DNA of 64,000 nt from Fusobacterium naviforme (GTDB taxonomy: Bacteria > Bacillota > Clostridia > Lachnospirales > Lachnospiraceae): contig PYGH01000001.1 of the NCBI GenBank assembly GCA_003014445.1, positions 310,001 through 374,000 on the forward strand. The letters are read 5' to 3'. The position numbers and the translations under genes were made by a program. Positions 42,003-51,034 of this stretch are shown here, one piece after another (position 1 is the stretch's first letter; each line of letters begins with the position of its first letter). Below the pieces are notes generated by a model. The model was not told the origin of the DNA. It searched no databases and saw nothing but the letters and a program-made list of their open reading frames with translations.

Positions 42003-43508
42003 ATGAAAAAGAGAGTATGGAAAGGAGCAGCCCTCCTGATCGCATTGTCTATGCTCGCGGCCTGTGGAAAGGGAGAAGCAGAGAAGCCGACGGAGTCCGC
42101 AGAGTCGAAGGGGGAGGAGAGCGCAGCGCAGGAGCCCGGGGAGCGCTTTGCAGATCGCAAAAAGCTGGAATTTGAGCATTTCACCCTGTATTATCCGGAA
42201 AAGTGGAAGCTCGATGAGGATTCCACGGAGGAGGATGAGAGCTATGCGAAGGCCTCGCTCTATCTCGGAGAAACGCCGGACGACTCTGATACAAATGTTC
42301 TCATCACAGCCTCGGAGCAGAGTTCCTATTCCTTCCGGAAGGATGTATGCCGTTATGGCATAGATTTAAGAGAATACGCGGAAGGCAAGGCAGAGAAGCG
42401 CAGCTTTGGAGATCTGGAGCTGACAATATGCCCGGGCTGGAGCGAAGACAGCAGCACGCTGTTCTGCCGGGACGAGGCGTCCGCGACGACCGTCGATGTA
42501 GAAGTGGAGGGCGATGTCGGCGGAGAAGAGGTCAGGGAAGTACTTGAGGGTCTGGTTCTGACACTAAAGGACGAGGGAGAGAAGGATGCTCCCTACCCAT
42601 GGGAGGGCGAGCCCTACACACCGGAAATTAAGCCGCAGATGGTCGGCAGCTACACCATAGATGCAGAGTATATTCCGTTTGAGGAGCCGTATACCAGCTT
42701 TGATATTATGGAGTACCGTTTTGATACGGTGGGGGATCAGCTCTGCCTGCTGCATGAGAAGCAGCTAAGCTACTTTACGCTTCAGGGTGATAAGCTCGTA
42801 AAGGGGAAAGAGCTGGAGCTCGAGAGGGACTGTGATGATATCTCGTCGGATCACAGCGGCATGCTGTATCTCTCTCCGGGGATCGGTGATGTGATGGGTG
42901 TGAAGGACGGCGTGATGACCTTCCAGTCAACAGTCGATGGTTATCTGCACATGCATCCGTCAGGTGAGTGGGGGATCAGCTACTGGGTTGGCTCTGATAC
43001 GCAGAAGATCCGTAATCAGGGCGGAAACCTCGTCTCCGAGCCGTGGATACTGACCAATATGTCGGATGCGGCGGCGCGACAGGGCATTTTTTCCATGGTA
43101 GATTCCGTTGCGATCTCGGACAGTCGTATCATGGTCAGCGGAAATGCGGAGCTGGAGGGCGGCGAGGAGGATAAGCGTCTCGTCGTGTACGATTATGACG
43201 GAAACACGCAGCTTGAGTTCGGCGGAAGAGAGGGAAACGATCCGGATATGATCGGCTATATCACAGCTATGGTCGAGACGGAGAACGGCTATATTGCAAC
43301 GGACGGCAATATGCGGGATATTTTCTTCTGGAGCAAGGACGGAACCTATGTGGGCACCGTTGACGTGAAGGAGTTTTTGGGTACAAGATACCCCTGGATT
43401 GAGGATATGCGGATGGCAGAGGACGGGTCAGTCCTGCTGCTGATGACGCAGGAGCGGGATGATGAATCTGCCTCTGAGCTGATGGTGTTCCGCATGAGCG
43501 GTTTCTGA
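42003..43508 (+). CDS. Large putative lipoprotein, unknown function
   Basis: I do not recognise a family. The protein has 501 residues with a signal peptide and lipobox LAAC (Cys 21). AAAGGAGAAGG lies just before the ATG. After an Ala/Glu/Lys linker there is a region of about 130 residues resembling PsbP-like or lipoprotein stress domains (FEHFTLYYPEKWKLDEDS). From about 210 on, repeated short beta-strand units occur (DQLCLLHEKQLSYFTLQGDKLV, LVVYDYDGNTQLEFGG, NGYIATDGNMRDIFFWSKDGTYVGTV, DGSVLLLMTQE). This suggests a beta-propeller. It is a single gene with its own terminator. The 230 bases upstream hold AT-rich sequence with no certain promoter. Confidence 0.7.
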   Translation: MKKRVWKGAALLIALSMLAACGKGEAEKPTESAESKGEESAAQEPGERFADRKKLEFEHFTLYYPEKWKLDEDSTEEDESYAKASLYLGETPDDSDTNVLITASEQSSYSFRKDVCRYGIDLREYAEGKAEKRSFGDLELTICPGWSEDSSTLFCRDEASATTVDVEVEGDVGGEEVREVLEGLVLTLKDEGEKDAPYPWEGEPYTPEIKPQMVGSYTIDAEYIPFEEPYTSFDIMEYRFDTVGDQLCLLHEKQLSYFTLQGDKLVKGKELELERDCDDISSDHSGMLYLSPGIGDVMGVKDGVMTFQSTVDGYLHMHPSGEWGISYWVGSDTQKIRNQGGNLVSEPWILTNMSDAAARQGIFSMVDSVAISDSRIMVSGNAELEGGEEDKRLVVYDYDGNTQLEFGGREGNDPDMIGYITAMVETENGYIATDGNMRDIFFWSKDGTYVGTVDVKEFLGTRYPWIEDMRMAEDGSVLLLMTQERDDESASELMVFRMSGF

Positions 43509-43547
43509 GTGCAGTACAACAGCTCTCACGGGTAAAAGAGGTGACGG

Positions 43548-43582
43548 AGTGCGTCGGGCGATCATCGCCCGGCGCACTTTCT
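43548..43582 (+). terminator. Rho-independent terminator
   Basis: AGTGCG-T-CGGGCGA pairs with TCGCCCG-GCGCACT around TCA, followed by TTTCTCG. The stem is strong and the T-tract short. Confidence 0.75.
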
Positions 43583-43639
43583 CGATTCCGGAAGTGTGTG
43601 CAAAGCTGTGTGGTACGGCGGGAAGCGCGCGCACTTTCA

Positions 43640-43668
43640 TTGCATTTTGGTTCCGGCTTTGTTAAAAT
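43640..43668 (+). promoter_or_regulatory. Promoter for the 43.8-44.7 kb gene and queA
   Basis: TTGCAT, a 17-bp spacer and TAAAAT, about 90 bases before the likely start at 43759. Confidence 0.7.
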
Positions 43669-43758
43669 AAGCTGATTCAAAGGCATCCTGCGGGGCGGCA
43701 GCATCACCCCCGTTATTGCTCTGAATAGTTGGCCTGTACGCACTGGTCGGACAGGCTT

Positions 43759-44748
43759 ATGGAGGTTAAGAGAGCTGTGAGATATGAGAAGAACAGAAAG
43801 ATAATGGGCATGGATGAACTTCAGTTTCGGAAGTTCCTGCGCTTTCTCGCTCTGCCGGGCGCTGCACTTGTGCTGATCGTGCTGATCCTCATTGCAGATC
43901 TGCCGAAGCGCAGAGCCGCCGCAAGGGAGAGCTCTGCTGTGGCGGAGAGCCTGGAACAGGCAGAGAGCAGCGAAACAGAGGAGAGTGCGGAGGAGACAGA
44001 GCCCTATGATTACGCGAATGCGGCGCCGGAGCGCTGTGCGGAGGAGGAAGTCAACGCACTGGTCAGCGATTTTCTTCGTGCACGGGTCAGCGGAGATGCG
44101 GATGAGATGCTCCGCGTCTTCGGCATCACGGATCAGACCGGGCTTGAGGCGCTGCGTCAGAGTATGTCAGAGGAGAGGAAGTTGTATGAGTCCTTTGAAA
44201 ATACGGTCAATTACATTATTCCGGGAATCGGGGAGCAGAGCTGGATCGTCTATATCAGTACGCAGGCGTGGTTTCGGAAGATCGAGACGCCCGCACCCAT
44301 GCTGATGCGCGCCTACATTGTGAGGGGCGAGGATGGGAGCTGTCACATGAAGGAGGAGAGCACACTGACGGAGGAGGAGGCAGCGGCGGTGGCAGCTGCG
44401 GATGCCTCTGAGGCGGTGCGCCGCATGAGCAGCGCGCAGCGCAGCGAGCTCGCAAAGGCGGTGGTGAGCGATGCGAAGCTCGGCTCTCTCTATGAGCGGC
44501 TTCGCGTCGGCGCGACGGAGGCGGAGACAGTCGCAGAGGAGAGCAGTGAGGCGGCAGGGATCGAGGATGCTGTCGTGGAGATAGGCGGCGCTTCCTCTGC
44601 CGCAGAGGAGAGCGGCGGAACAGAGCAGGTATCAGAGAATACAGAGGAGAGCGCAGCGGGGACGGAGACGGACGCAGCAGAGGAATCCGCTGCAGAGAGT
44701 CAGGAGAACAGCGCAGAGTCAGAGAGCGCAGAGAGGACAGCACAGTAA
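43759..44748 (+). CDS. Membrane-anchored protein with acidic tail, unknown function
   Basis: I do not recognise this protein. It has about 329 residues. The start is uncertain: ATG 43759 is used here, and ATG 43804 (MGMDELQFRK) is possible. One transmembrane helix (LALPGAALVLIVLILIADL) follows a short basic N terminus, so the bulk lies outside the membrane. A folded region of about 150 residues (EEEVNALVSDFLRARVSGDADEMLRVFGITD...FENTVNYIIPGIGEQSWIVYISTQAWF) could be an NTF2-like or binding domain. The last 75 residues are a low-complexity Glu/Ala/Ser tail. QueA starts directly after its stop. Confidence 0.65.
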   Translation: MEVKRAVRYEKNRKIMGMDELQFRKFLRFLALPGAALVLIVLILIADLPKRRAAARESSAVAESLEQAESSETEESAEETEPYDYANAAPERCAEEEVNALVSDFLRARVSGDADEMLRVFGITDQTGLEALRQSMSEERKLYESFENTVNYIIPGIGEQSWIVYISTQAWFRKIETPAPMLMRAYIVRGEDGSCHMKEESTLTEEEAAAVAAADASEAVRRMSSAQRSELAKAVVSDAKLGSLYERLRVGATEAETVAEESSEAAGIEDAVVEIGGASSAAEESGGTEQVSENTEESAAGTETDAAEESAAESQENSAESESAERTAQ

Positions 44749-45774
44749 ATGGACGTATCGGAATTTAATTATGAACTGCCGGAGGAGCTGATTGCACAGG
44801 ATCCGCTGGAGGACCGCTCGGCGTCCCGGCTGCTGGTACTGCACAGGGAGAGCGGAGAGCGGGAGCACAGGCATTTCCGCGATATTCTGGAATATCTCAG
44901 AAAAGGAGACTGCCTGGTCATCAATGACACAAAGGTGATCCCCGCGCGTCTCATCGGCGCAAAGGAGGGGACGGGCGCGAAGATTGAGGTGCTGCTTCTC
45001 ACGCGGAAGGAGGACAATATCTGGGAGACGCTCGTGAAGCCGGGAAAGAAGTGCCGCATCGGGACGGTAATCAGCTTTGGAGACGGGCTTCTGCGGGGAA
45101 AGGTAGTCGGGCAGACCGAGGACGGAAACCGCTTCATACAGTTCTTTTACGAGGGGATATTCGAGGAGATTCTGGATCAGCTCGGGCAGATGCCTCTGCC
45201 GCCCTATATCCGGCATCAGCTGAAGGATAAAAACCGCTACCAGACCGTGTACGCGGAGCATGAGGGGAGTGCGGCGGCGCCGACGGCGGGACTGCACTTC
45301 ACAAAGGAGCTGCTGGAGGAGATACGCAGTGCGGGAGTGGATATCGTCCATGTCACCCTGCATGTGGGGCTTGGGACCTTTCGTCCGGTGAAGGAGAAGG
45401 ATATTCTGAAGCACCATATGCACTCTGAATACTATATCGTCACGCAGGAGGCGGCGGATCGCATCAATGCGGCGAAGGCGGCGGGAGGACGCATCATCTG
45501 CGTCGGGACGACCAGCTGCCGGACGCTTGAATCTGCGGCAGATGAGCACGGAATTCTGCACGCGAAGAGCGACTGGACGAATATTTTCATCTACCCCGGG
45601 TACCGGTTCAAAATCCTGGACTGTCTCATCACAAATTTTCACCTGCCGGAGTCCACGCTGGTGATGCTGGTCAGTGCGCTGGCCGGGCGGGAGCAGATAC
45701 TTGCGGCCTACGAGGAGGCGGTGCGGGAGCGCTACAGATTCTTTTCGTTCGGTGACGCGATGTTTATAGACTAG
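44749..45774 (+). CDS. queA: tRNA preQ1 ribosyltransferase-isomerase
   Basis: Transfers the ribosyl part of SAM to preQ1-tRNA to give epoxyqueuosine. The length of 341 residues is standard. Motifs include [26 protein letters not shown] near the N terminus, [49 protein letters not shown] and [22 protein letters not shown]. The C-terminal part has [14 protein letters not shown] and [17 protein letters not shown]. It follows the membrane-anchored gene with no spacer. No tgt gene is present in the window. Confidence 0.95.
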   Translation: MDVSEFNYELPEELIAQDPLEDRSASRLLVLHRESGEREHRHFRDILEYLRKGDCLVINDTKVIPARLIGAKEGTGAKIEVLLLTRKEDNIWETLVKPGKKCRIGTVISFGDGLLRGKVVGQTEDGNRFIQFFYEGIFEEILDQLGQMPLPPYIRHQLKDKNRYQTVYAEHEGSAAAPTAGLHFTKELLEEIRSAGVDIVHVTLHVGLGTFRPVKEKDILKHHMHSEYYIVTQEAADRINAAKAAGGRIICVGTTSCRTLESAADEHGILHAKSDWTNIFIYPGYRFKILDCLITNFHLPESTLVMLVSALAGREQILAAYEEAVRERYRFFSFGDAMFID

Positions 45775-45934
45775 CACCGATCGTTTACATTTGTAATGTG
45801 AAGGTTCCGGAGAGTATCATTGCTTTCTATGCGGATCATTGTTTATGAAAACAGGGCGAAGATTTCGCCTGCACAGGCAGGAGAGGGGCGCTCACAGCTC
45901 CGGACGCAGTCCGGAAGAAAATCAGAGGATTATT

Positions 45935-46909
45935 ATGTTTGAATGGTCGAACGGTGCGATGCGCATCAATAAATTCCTGAGTGCGAGCGGCTACTGCTCG
46001 CGGCGGGAGGCGGATCGTCTCATCGAGGCGGGCAGGGTCACCGTGGACGGAGCTCCGGCGGAGCTCGGAACCGTGGTTGAGCCGGGAATGCGCGTCAGGG
46101 CGAACGGACAGGAGCTCGGCGGTGTGGAGGGATTATCGGGCAGAAAGCCGGTGCTGATTGCGGTCAATAAGCCGGTCGGCGTGGTCTGCACAACCAGCGA
46201 CAACGACCGCGCACCGAATATTGTCGACATGGTGGAGTATCCGGAGCGCATCTATCCGATCGGCCGTCTGGACAAGGATTCCGAGGGGCTCATTCTCCTC
46301 ACAAATATGGGAGAGCTGGTGGATGAGATACTTCGCGGATCAAACGGACATGAGAAGGAGTATCTTGTGCGCGTGGACAAGGCACTCACGGAGGGCTTTG
46401 TCGAGCATATGCGCCGGGGCGTGCATCTGAATGAGCTGCAGCTCACGACCCGTCCCTGTAAACTGGTGATCCGTGACAAGACGAGCTTCTATATTACGCT
46501 GACGCAGGGGCTGAACCGTCAGATCCGCCGCATGTGCGAGGCGCTGGGCTATCATGTGGTCAGCTTAAAGCGTCTGCGCGTGATGAATATACGGCTCGGC
46601 GGGCTGAAGTCCGGGAGCTGGAGAAATGTGACGCCGGAGGAGCTGAAGACGCTCTCCGGGATGCTGAAAAAGGACAGCTCTGCAAGGCGTCCGGCGCCGC
46701 AGGCTTCTTCCGGCAGCGGCAGTGCCTCGGGTTCCGGAACAGATCGTGCGAGGAGAGGCAGCGCGGCGAAGAGGAAGCGTCTCTCCGCTGTGGATCGCCG
46801 CCGGGACGAGAACTACAAGGAGAGACAGCGCGCTTACTTCAAGCGTCGCAGACAGGACGATGAGAGCAGCAGAGGCAGTGGCGGAAAGAGCGGCAGAAGG
46901 AGAGGCTGA
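45935..46909 (+). CDS. rluF: RluB/RluF-type ribosomal pseudouridine synthase
   Basis: Modifies uridine in 23S rRNA. Protein of 324 residues from ATG 45935 with AGAGGAT upstream; the frame further upstream lacks family sequence. The N-terminal S4 domain is MRINKFLSASGYCSRREADRLIEAGRVTVDG. The synthase core has VGVVCTTSDNDRAPNIVDMV, YPIGRLDKDSEGLILLTN with the catalytic Asp, and TQGLNRQIRRMCEALGYHVVSLKRLRV. RluF proteins share the last motif with RluB, so the exact target is not certain. A basic Ser/Arg/Lys-rich tail of about 80 residues is added. Its stop overlaps the ligA start. Confidence 0.85.
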   Translation: MFEWSNGAMRINKFLSASGYCSRREADRLIEAGRVTVDGAPAELGTVVEPGMRVRANGQELGGVEGLSGRKPVLIAVNKPVGVVCTTSDNDRAPNIVDMVEYPERIYPIGRLDKDSEGLILLTNMGELVDEILRGSNGHEKEYLVRVDKALTEGFVEHMRRGVHLNELQLTTRPCKLVIRDKTSFYITLTQGLNRQIRRMCEALGYHVVSLKRLRVMNIRLGGLKSGSWRNVTPEELKTLSGMLKKDSSARRPAPQASSGSGSASGSGTDRARRGSAAKRKRLSAVDRRRDENYKERQRAYFKRRRQDDESSRGSGGKSGRRRG

Positions 46910-48915
46910 TGAAGCAGGATGGCGGAAAGCTCGCCCGCATGCATGAGCTGGTGACACAGCTCTCTCAGGCGGCGCGGGCCTATTATCAGGAGAGCCGCGA
47001 GCTCATGACAAACCTTCAGTATGATCAGCTCTATGATGAGCTGCTGTCACTGGAGGCGGAGACGGGGACGGTGCTCTCCGGGTCCCCGACGCAGCAGGTG
47101 GGCTATGAGATACTCTCCGCGCTCCCGAAGGAGGAGCACGAGAGTCCTATGCTCTCCCTCGACAAGACAAAGGACGAGGGAGCGCTGCTTGGCTGGCTCG
47201 GCGCGCAGCGGGCGCTGCTCTCGTGGAAGCTGGACGGACTCACGGTTGTGCTGAGTTACCGGGACGGAGCGCTTCAGAAGGCGGTGACCCGCGGTAATGG
47301 TTTGCAGGGAGAGGTGATCACCGCAAATGCGCGGATGTTCCGGAATGTTCCGCTGCGCATTCCCTTTCAGGGCGAGCTCGTCCTGCGGGGGGAGGCGCTG
47401 ATCCGCTACTCGGACTTTCAGAAAATCAATGAGAGCATCCCGGAGGCAGAGGCGCAGTATAAGAATCCGAGGAATCTCTGCTCCGGCTCAGTGCGTCAGC
47501 TGGATCCCGGCGTTACGCGGGAGCGCGCGGTATACTTCAACGCCTTTGCGCTGGTAAAGGCGGAAGGGGTCGATTTCCGGAATTCCCGCGAGGCGCAGTT
47601 TCGCTTTCTTGCCGCCATGGGCTTTGATGTGGTGGAGTATGTTCCGGTGACAGCGGAGAACCTTTTGCAGGAGCTGCATCATTTTGAGGCGCGGATCGCG
47701 GAAAATGATTTCCCCTCGGATGGACTGGTGCTGCTTCTGGAGGATATCGCCTACGGAGAGTCGCTCGGCGCGACGGCAAAATTTCCGCGGAACGCCATTG
47801 CCTTCAAGTGGGGGGATGAGACGCGGGAGACCGTGCTTCGAGAGATCGAGTGGAGTCCCTCACGGACCGGACTCATCAATCCCGTCGCAATCTTCTCTCC
47901 GGTGGAGCTCGAGGGCACGACTGTGAGCCGCGCGAGTGTCCACAATGTGAGCATACTGAAGGCGCTGAAGCTTGGTGTCGGCGACCGTATCACGGTGTAC
48001 AAGGCAAATATGATCATTCCGCAGATTGCAGAGAATCTGACAGAGAGCGGCACGGCGGAGATTCCGGCGCACTGTCCGGTCTGCGGAGCTGAGACAGAGC
48101 TGCACCGGGAAAATGAGATCGAGACGCTGCTCTGTCCCAATCCGGACTGTGTGATCAAGAAGATCAAGCGTCTTGCACTCATGACGAGCCGGGATGCGCT
48201 GAATATTGAGGGACTCTCAGAGGCGACGCTGGAGAAGCTCATCGCCGCGGGCTTTATTCATGAGTATGCGGATCTCTTCCGGCTGGAGCGGTATCGCGCG
48301 GAGATCGCGGCGCTGGAGGGCTTTGGAGAGAGGTCGGCAGAGAAGCTCATCGCCGCAGCGGAGCGGGCAAGGCGGACGACGATGACGCGCTTTGTGTATG
48401 CGCTCGGGATACCGGGGATAGGTTTGCAGAATGCAAAGATGCTGAACCGGCACTTCAGGGGCTCGGTGGAGCGCTTCCGGGCCGCGGCGGAAGAGGAGCT
48501 CTGTGAGATCGAGGGGATAGGCGAGGTGCTCGCGCATGCCATACGGGTATTTCTCGATGACGCGGAGCATGCGAGGCTGATGGACGCGCTGCTTCAGAGT
48601 CTCTCACTCGCGGAGGCGGAAGAGGACGCGGACAGCGTCGCAGCGGAGCGCTTTGCCGGAAAGACCTTTGTGATCACCGGCAGCATTACCCATTTTAAAA
48701 ACAGAGAGGCACTGAAGGAATATATTGAGGCCCGCGGCGGAAGGGCGGCGGGGAGTGTCAGCGCGAAGACGAGCTATCTCATCAACAATGATAAGGAGTC
48801 CGCTTCCTCCAAGAACAGGAGGGCCCGGGAGCTCGGAATTCCGGTGCTCTCGGAGGAGGATTTTCTGAAACTGGCAGAAGGGAGTGAAGGCAATGCCGAT
48901 TCGGATTCAGAATGA
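46909..48915 (+). CDS. ligA: NAD-dependent DNA ligase
   Basis: Seals DNA nicks using NAD. The length of 668 residues is standard. The adenylation domain has the nucleophile Lys in LLSWKLDGLTVVLSYRDG (family KxDG) and RGEALIRYSDFQKIN. Zinc binding is by four Cys in CPVCGAETELH...LLCPNPDC. Helix-hairpin-helix repeats (ALEGFGERSAEKLI, IPGIGLQNAKML, IEGIGEVLAHAI) precede a BRCT domain (KTFVITGSITHFKNREALKEYIEARGG). The N-terminal Ia domain is shorter and less typical than usual around residues 45-90 (SGSPTQQVGYEILSAL replaces the usual PDSPTQRVG). It overlaps rluF by one base and metA by 23. Confidence 0.94.
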   Translation: MKQDGGKLARMHELVTQLSQAARAYYQESRELMTNLQYDQLYDELLSLEAETGTVLSGSPTQQVGYEILSALPKEEHESPMLSLDKTKDEGALLGWLGAQRALLSWKLDGLTVVLSYRDGALQKAVTRGNGLQGEVITANARMFRNVPLRIPFQGELVLRGEALIRYSDFQKINESIPEAEAQYKNPRNLCSGSVRQLDPGVTRERAVYFNAFALVKAEGVDFRNSREAQFRFLAAMGFDVVEYVPVTAENLLQELHHFEARIAENDFPSDGLVLLLEDIAYGESLGATAKFPRNAIAFKWGDETRETVLREIEWSPSRTGLINPVAIFSPVELEGTTVSRASVHNVSILKALKLGVGDRITVYKANMIIPQIAENLTESGTAEIPAHCPVCGAETELHRENEIETLLCPNPDCVIKKIKRLALMTSRDALNIEGLSEATLEKLIAAGFIHEYADLFRLERYRAEIAALEGFGERSAEKLIAAAERARRTTMTRFVYALGIPGIGLQNAKMLNRHFRGSVERFRAAAEEELCEIEGIGEVLAHAIRVFLDDAEHARLMDALLQSLSLAEAEEDADSVAAERFAGKTFVITGSITHFKNREALKEYIEARGGRAAGSVSAKTSYLINNDKESASSKNRRARELGIPVLSEEDFLKLAEGSEGNADSDSE

Positions 48916-49813
48916 TTTGCCCGCAAAGGCGATACTGGAGCAGGAGAATATTTTTGTCATGGACGAAAACCGCGCGATGTCGCAGGATATTCGTCCGCTG
49001 CAGATTCTGATTCTCAATCTCATGCCCCTGAAGGAGGACACGGAGCTGCAGCTGCTGCGTGCGCTCTCCAACACGCCGCTGCAGGTGGACTGCAGCTTTC
49101 TCATGACAAAGTCTCATGAGGCGACGCACACGAGCAAGAGCCATATCAGCAAGTTCTATACGTATTTCGAGGAGATACGCAGACAGAGCTTTGACGGCAT
49201 GATTATCACCGGGGCTCCCGTGGAGAATATGCCCTATGAGGAGGTGACGTACTGGCCGGAGCTCTGCCGCATCATGGAGTGGAGCCGGACGCATGTGACC
49301 TCGACCCTGCATCTCTGCTGGGGGGCGCAGGCGGGGCTTTACTTCCACTATGGGGTTCCGAAGTATCAGCGCGAGACAAAGCTCAGCGGCGTCTACTGCC
49401 ACGAGCTCCTGCACCACAGCGTGCCGCTGGTGCGCAGCATGGATGACTATATGTACTGTCCGCATTCCCGCTGGACGGAGGTACGGAAGGCGGATATTCT
49501 GAAGCATCCGGAGCTGAATATTCTTGCGGAGAGCGTGGAGGCGGGGGTGCTGCTGCTCATGAATCAGGACGGCAGCCAGATCTTCATGCAGGGGCACCCG
49601 GAGTACGACAGAATGACGCTGGATACCGAGTACCACCGCGATCTTTCGCGCGGGCTGCATCCGGCGCTCCCGGTAAATTACTATGACAATGATGACCCCG
49701 CGTCGCGTCCGCGGCTCAAGTGGAGAAATATGGCGAATACTCTGTACACGAACTGGCTGAACTACTATGTCTACCAGGTGACTCCGTACATACTGGAGGA
49801 GAAAGGACTGTAA
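48893..49813 (+). CDS. metA: Homoserine O-acyltransferase
   Basis: Activates homoserine for methionine synthesis with an acyl group, succinyl or acetyl. Protein of 306 residues starting MPIRIQNDLPAKAILEQENIFVM, the standard MetA start; a GTG 9 bases upstream is less likely. Motifs include ILILNLMPLKEDTELQLLRALSNTPLQV, FDGMIITGAPVENMPYEEVTYW, the nucleophile Cys in TLHLCWGAQAGLYFHYGVPKY, and SRWTEV with QDGSQIFMQGHPEYD. Firmicutes MetA proteins often use acetyl-CoA; sequence reading alone does not decide the acyl donor here. It lies partly inside the end of ligA and 6 bases before the next gene. Confidence 0.93.
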   Translation: MPIRIQNDLPAKAILEQENIFVMDENRAMSQDIRPLQILILNLMPLKEDTELQLLRALSNTPLQVDCSFLMTKSHEATHTSKSHISKFYTYFEEIRRQSFDGMIITGAPVENMPYEEVTYWPELCRIMEWSRTHVTSTLHLCWGAQAGLYFHYGVPKYQRETKLSGVYCHELLHHSVPLVRSMDDYMYCPHSRWTEVRKADILKHPELNILAESVEAGVLLLMNQDGSQIFMQGHPEYDRMTLDTEYHRDLSRGLHPALPVNYYDNDDPASRPRLKWRNMANTLYTNWLNYYVYQVTPYILEEKGL

Positions 49814-49819
49814 GGGCTT

Positions 49820-51034
49820 ATGATTCAGGATTTTGTGAGCTCGCTCTGGAACTACCGTGCCTATCCGGACTTCCTGAAGCGAAGGAAACATCATGTATTT
49901 TTTTTCGGAGCTTTCTTAAGCCTGCTTTTCTGGCTCTTCACGGTCTGTGTTCCGGTGATCGGCTTTCAGCTGAGAACGGGGGGGCTTCACAGCTATCTGC
50001 AGGAGAAGCTGCCGGACTTTGTCTTTGAGCTGAAGGGCGGGAAGCTGAGCGCAAATCAGCATTTTCGCTACGCGACCGGGCGTGTCTATATCGACGTCAA
50101 TACGGACGCGGACAATCAGCTGGAGCTGAATTCACAGGACATGCGTACCCTGCTTGCGCTGAACGACGTGGTGCTTGCCGTGAATTCCGAGCGTCTCATC
50201 TACAAGGCGGGCCCCACGGAGGCGCTGCAGCCGAGCAATGTTCAGCTGATCGAGTTCTCGCAGGCGGAGGATCTGAGCTTCCGGAAGGCAGATGTCCTAA
50301 AGATGGTGCCCTATCTGGTGCGTGCGGCAATCCTCGTCATGGTGCTGACATATTTCATACAGCTCGCGGGCTTTTTCCTGTGGCTGCTGGTCATTGCGGC
50401 CTTCGGGCGCCTGCTCGGGATGGTGCTGGGCGTGCGGCTTCGCTACGGCGATATCTACAAGCTCTCTGCGTACACGCGGAGCGCACCGGTGCTGCTGGGA
50501 GCGGTGCTCTTTCTCTTCGACTTTGCGCTGCCGGAATACGCCGGACTGAGTATGCTCTATTCGCTCTTTGTGCTGTCCAGAGTGTTCCGTTATCTGGTAC
50601 TGGAGCGTCTGGCGGTGCAGGAGGCTCCGGGGAGTGCGCAGCGGAAACAGCGCATCGCGACGCCGAAGAGCCCGGATGAGGAGGAGAATGCAGAGCTGTC
50701 CCGTCAGAGAGATGAGGCCGCAGATGCAGAGCTGCCGCAGCGGGATGAGACCGTGCCCGCGCAGCGGCCGGGTGCAGAGGCAGAGAAGACGCCGACAGAG
50801 CCGGGTGCCGCGGCAGTGGCTCCTGCGAGAGGGGAAGCGGACCGTGTGCATCCTTCGGAGACAGAGGAGGATATGAAGCCGCAGAAGGAGCCGGAGCTGC
50901 TGCTCCCGAAGAGGCTGAATCACAGCGATATACGTCCGAGCGACGGCTGGAGCTTCGGAACAGAGGAGAGCCGGGAGAGTGCAGAGACGGGAGCGCCCTC
51001 AGATGCGGACGGCGAAAGTGAGCGGCATGAGTGA
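49820..51034 (+). CDS. DUF1189-like membrane protein with charged C-terminal tail
   Basis: Membrane protein of 404 residues resembling DUF1189. Start MIQDFVSSLWNYRAYPDFLKRRKHHVFFFGAFLSLLFWLFTVCVPVIG gives the first helix. An external region (residues about 55-150, including FELKGGKLSANQHFRYATG and a strand-rich part) follows. Four more helices lie in LVRAAILVMVLTYFIQLAGFFLWLLVIAAFGRLLGMVLG and LLGAVLFLFDFALPEYAGLSMLYSLFVLSRVF. The C-terminal 130 residues are hydrophilic, Glu/Arg/Pro-rich and low complexity. The function is unknown. It overlaps mnmA by 8 bases. Confidence 0.75.
   Translation: MIQDFVSSLWNYRAYPDFLKRRKHHVFFFGAFLSLLFWLFTVCVPVIGFQLRTGGLHSYLQEKLPDFVFELKGGKLSANQHFRYATGRVYIDVNTDADNQLELNSQDMRTLLALNDVVLAVNSERLIYKAGPTEALQPSNVQLIEFSQAEDLSFRKADVLKMVPYLVRAAILVMVLTYFIQLAGFFLWLLVIAAFGRLLGMVLGVRLRYGDIYKLSAYTRSAPVLLGAVLFLFDFALPEYAGLSMLYSLFVLSRVFRYLVLERLAVQEAPGSAQRKQRIATPKSPDEEENAELSRQRDEAADAELPQRDETVPAQRPGAEAEKTPTEPGAAAVAPARGEADRVHPSETEEDMKPQKEPELLLPKRLNHSDIRPSDGWSFGTEESRESAETGAPSDADGESERHE

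Noticed and set aside
41140-42045. 301-codon minus-strand frame over the rpoN upstream region and the small helical gene
   Set aside because: Antisense to better-supported genes and without a start signal or family similarity.
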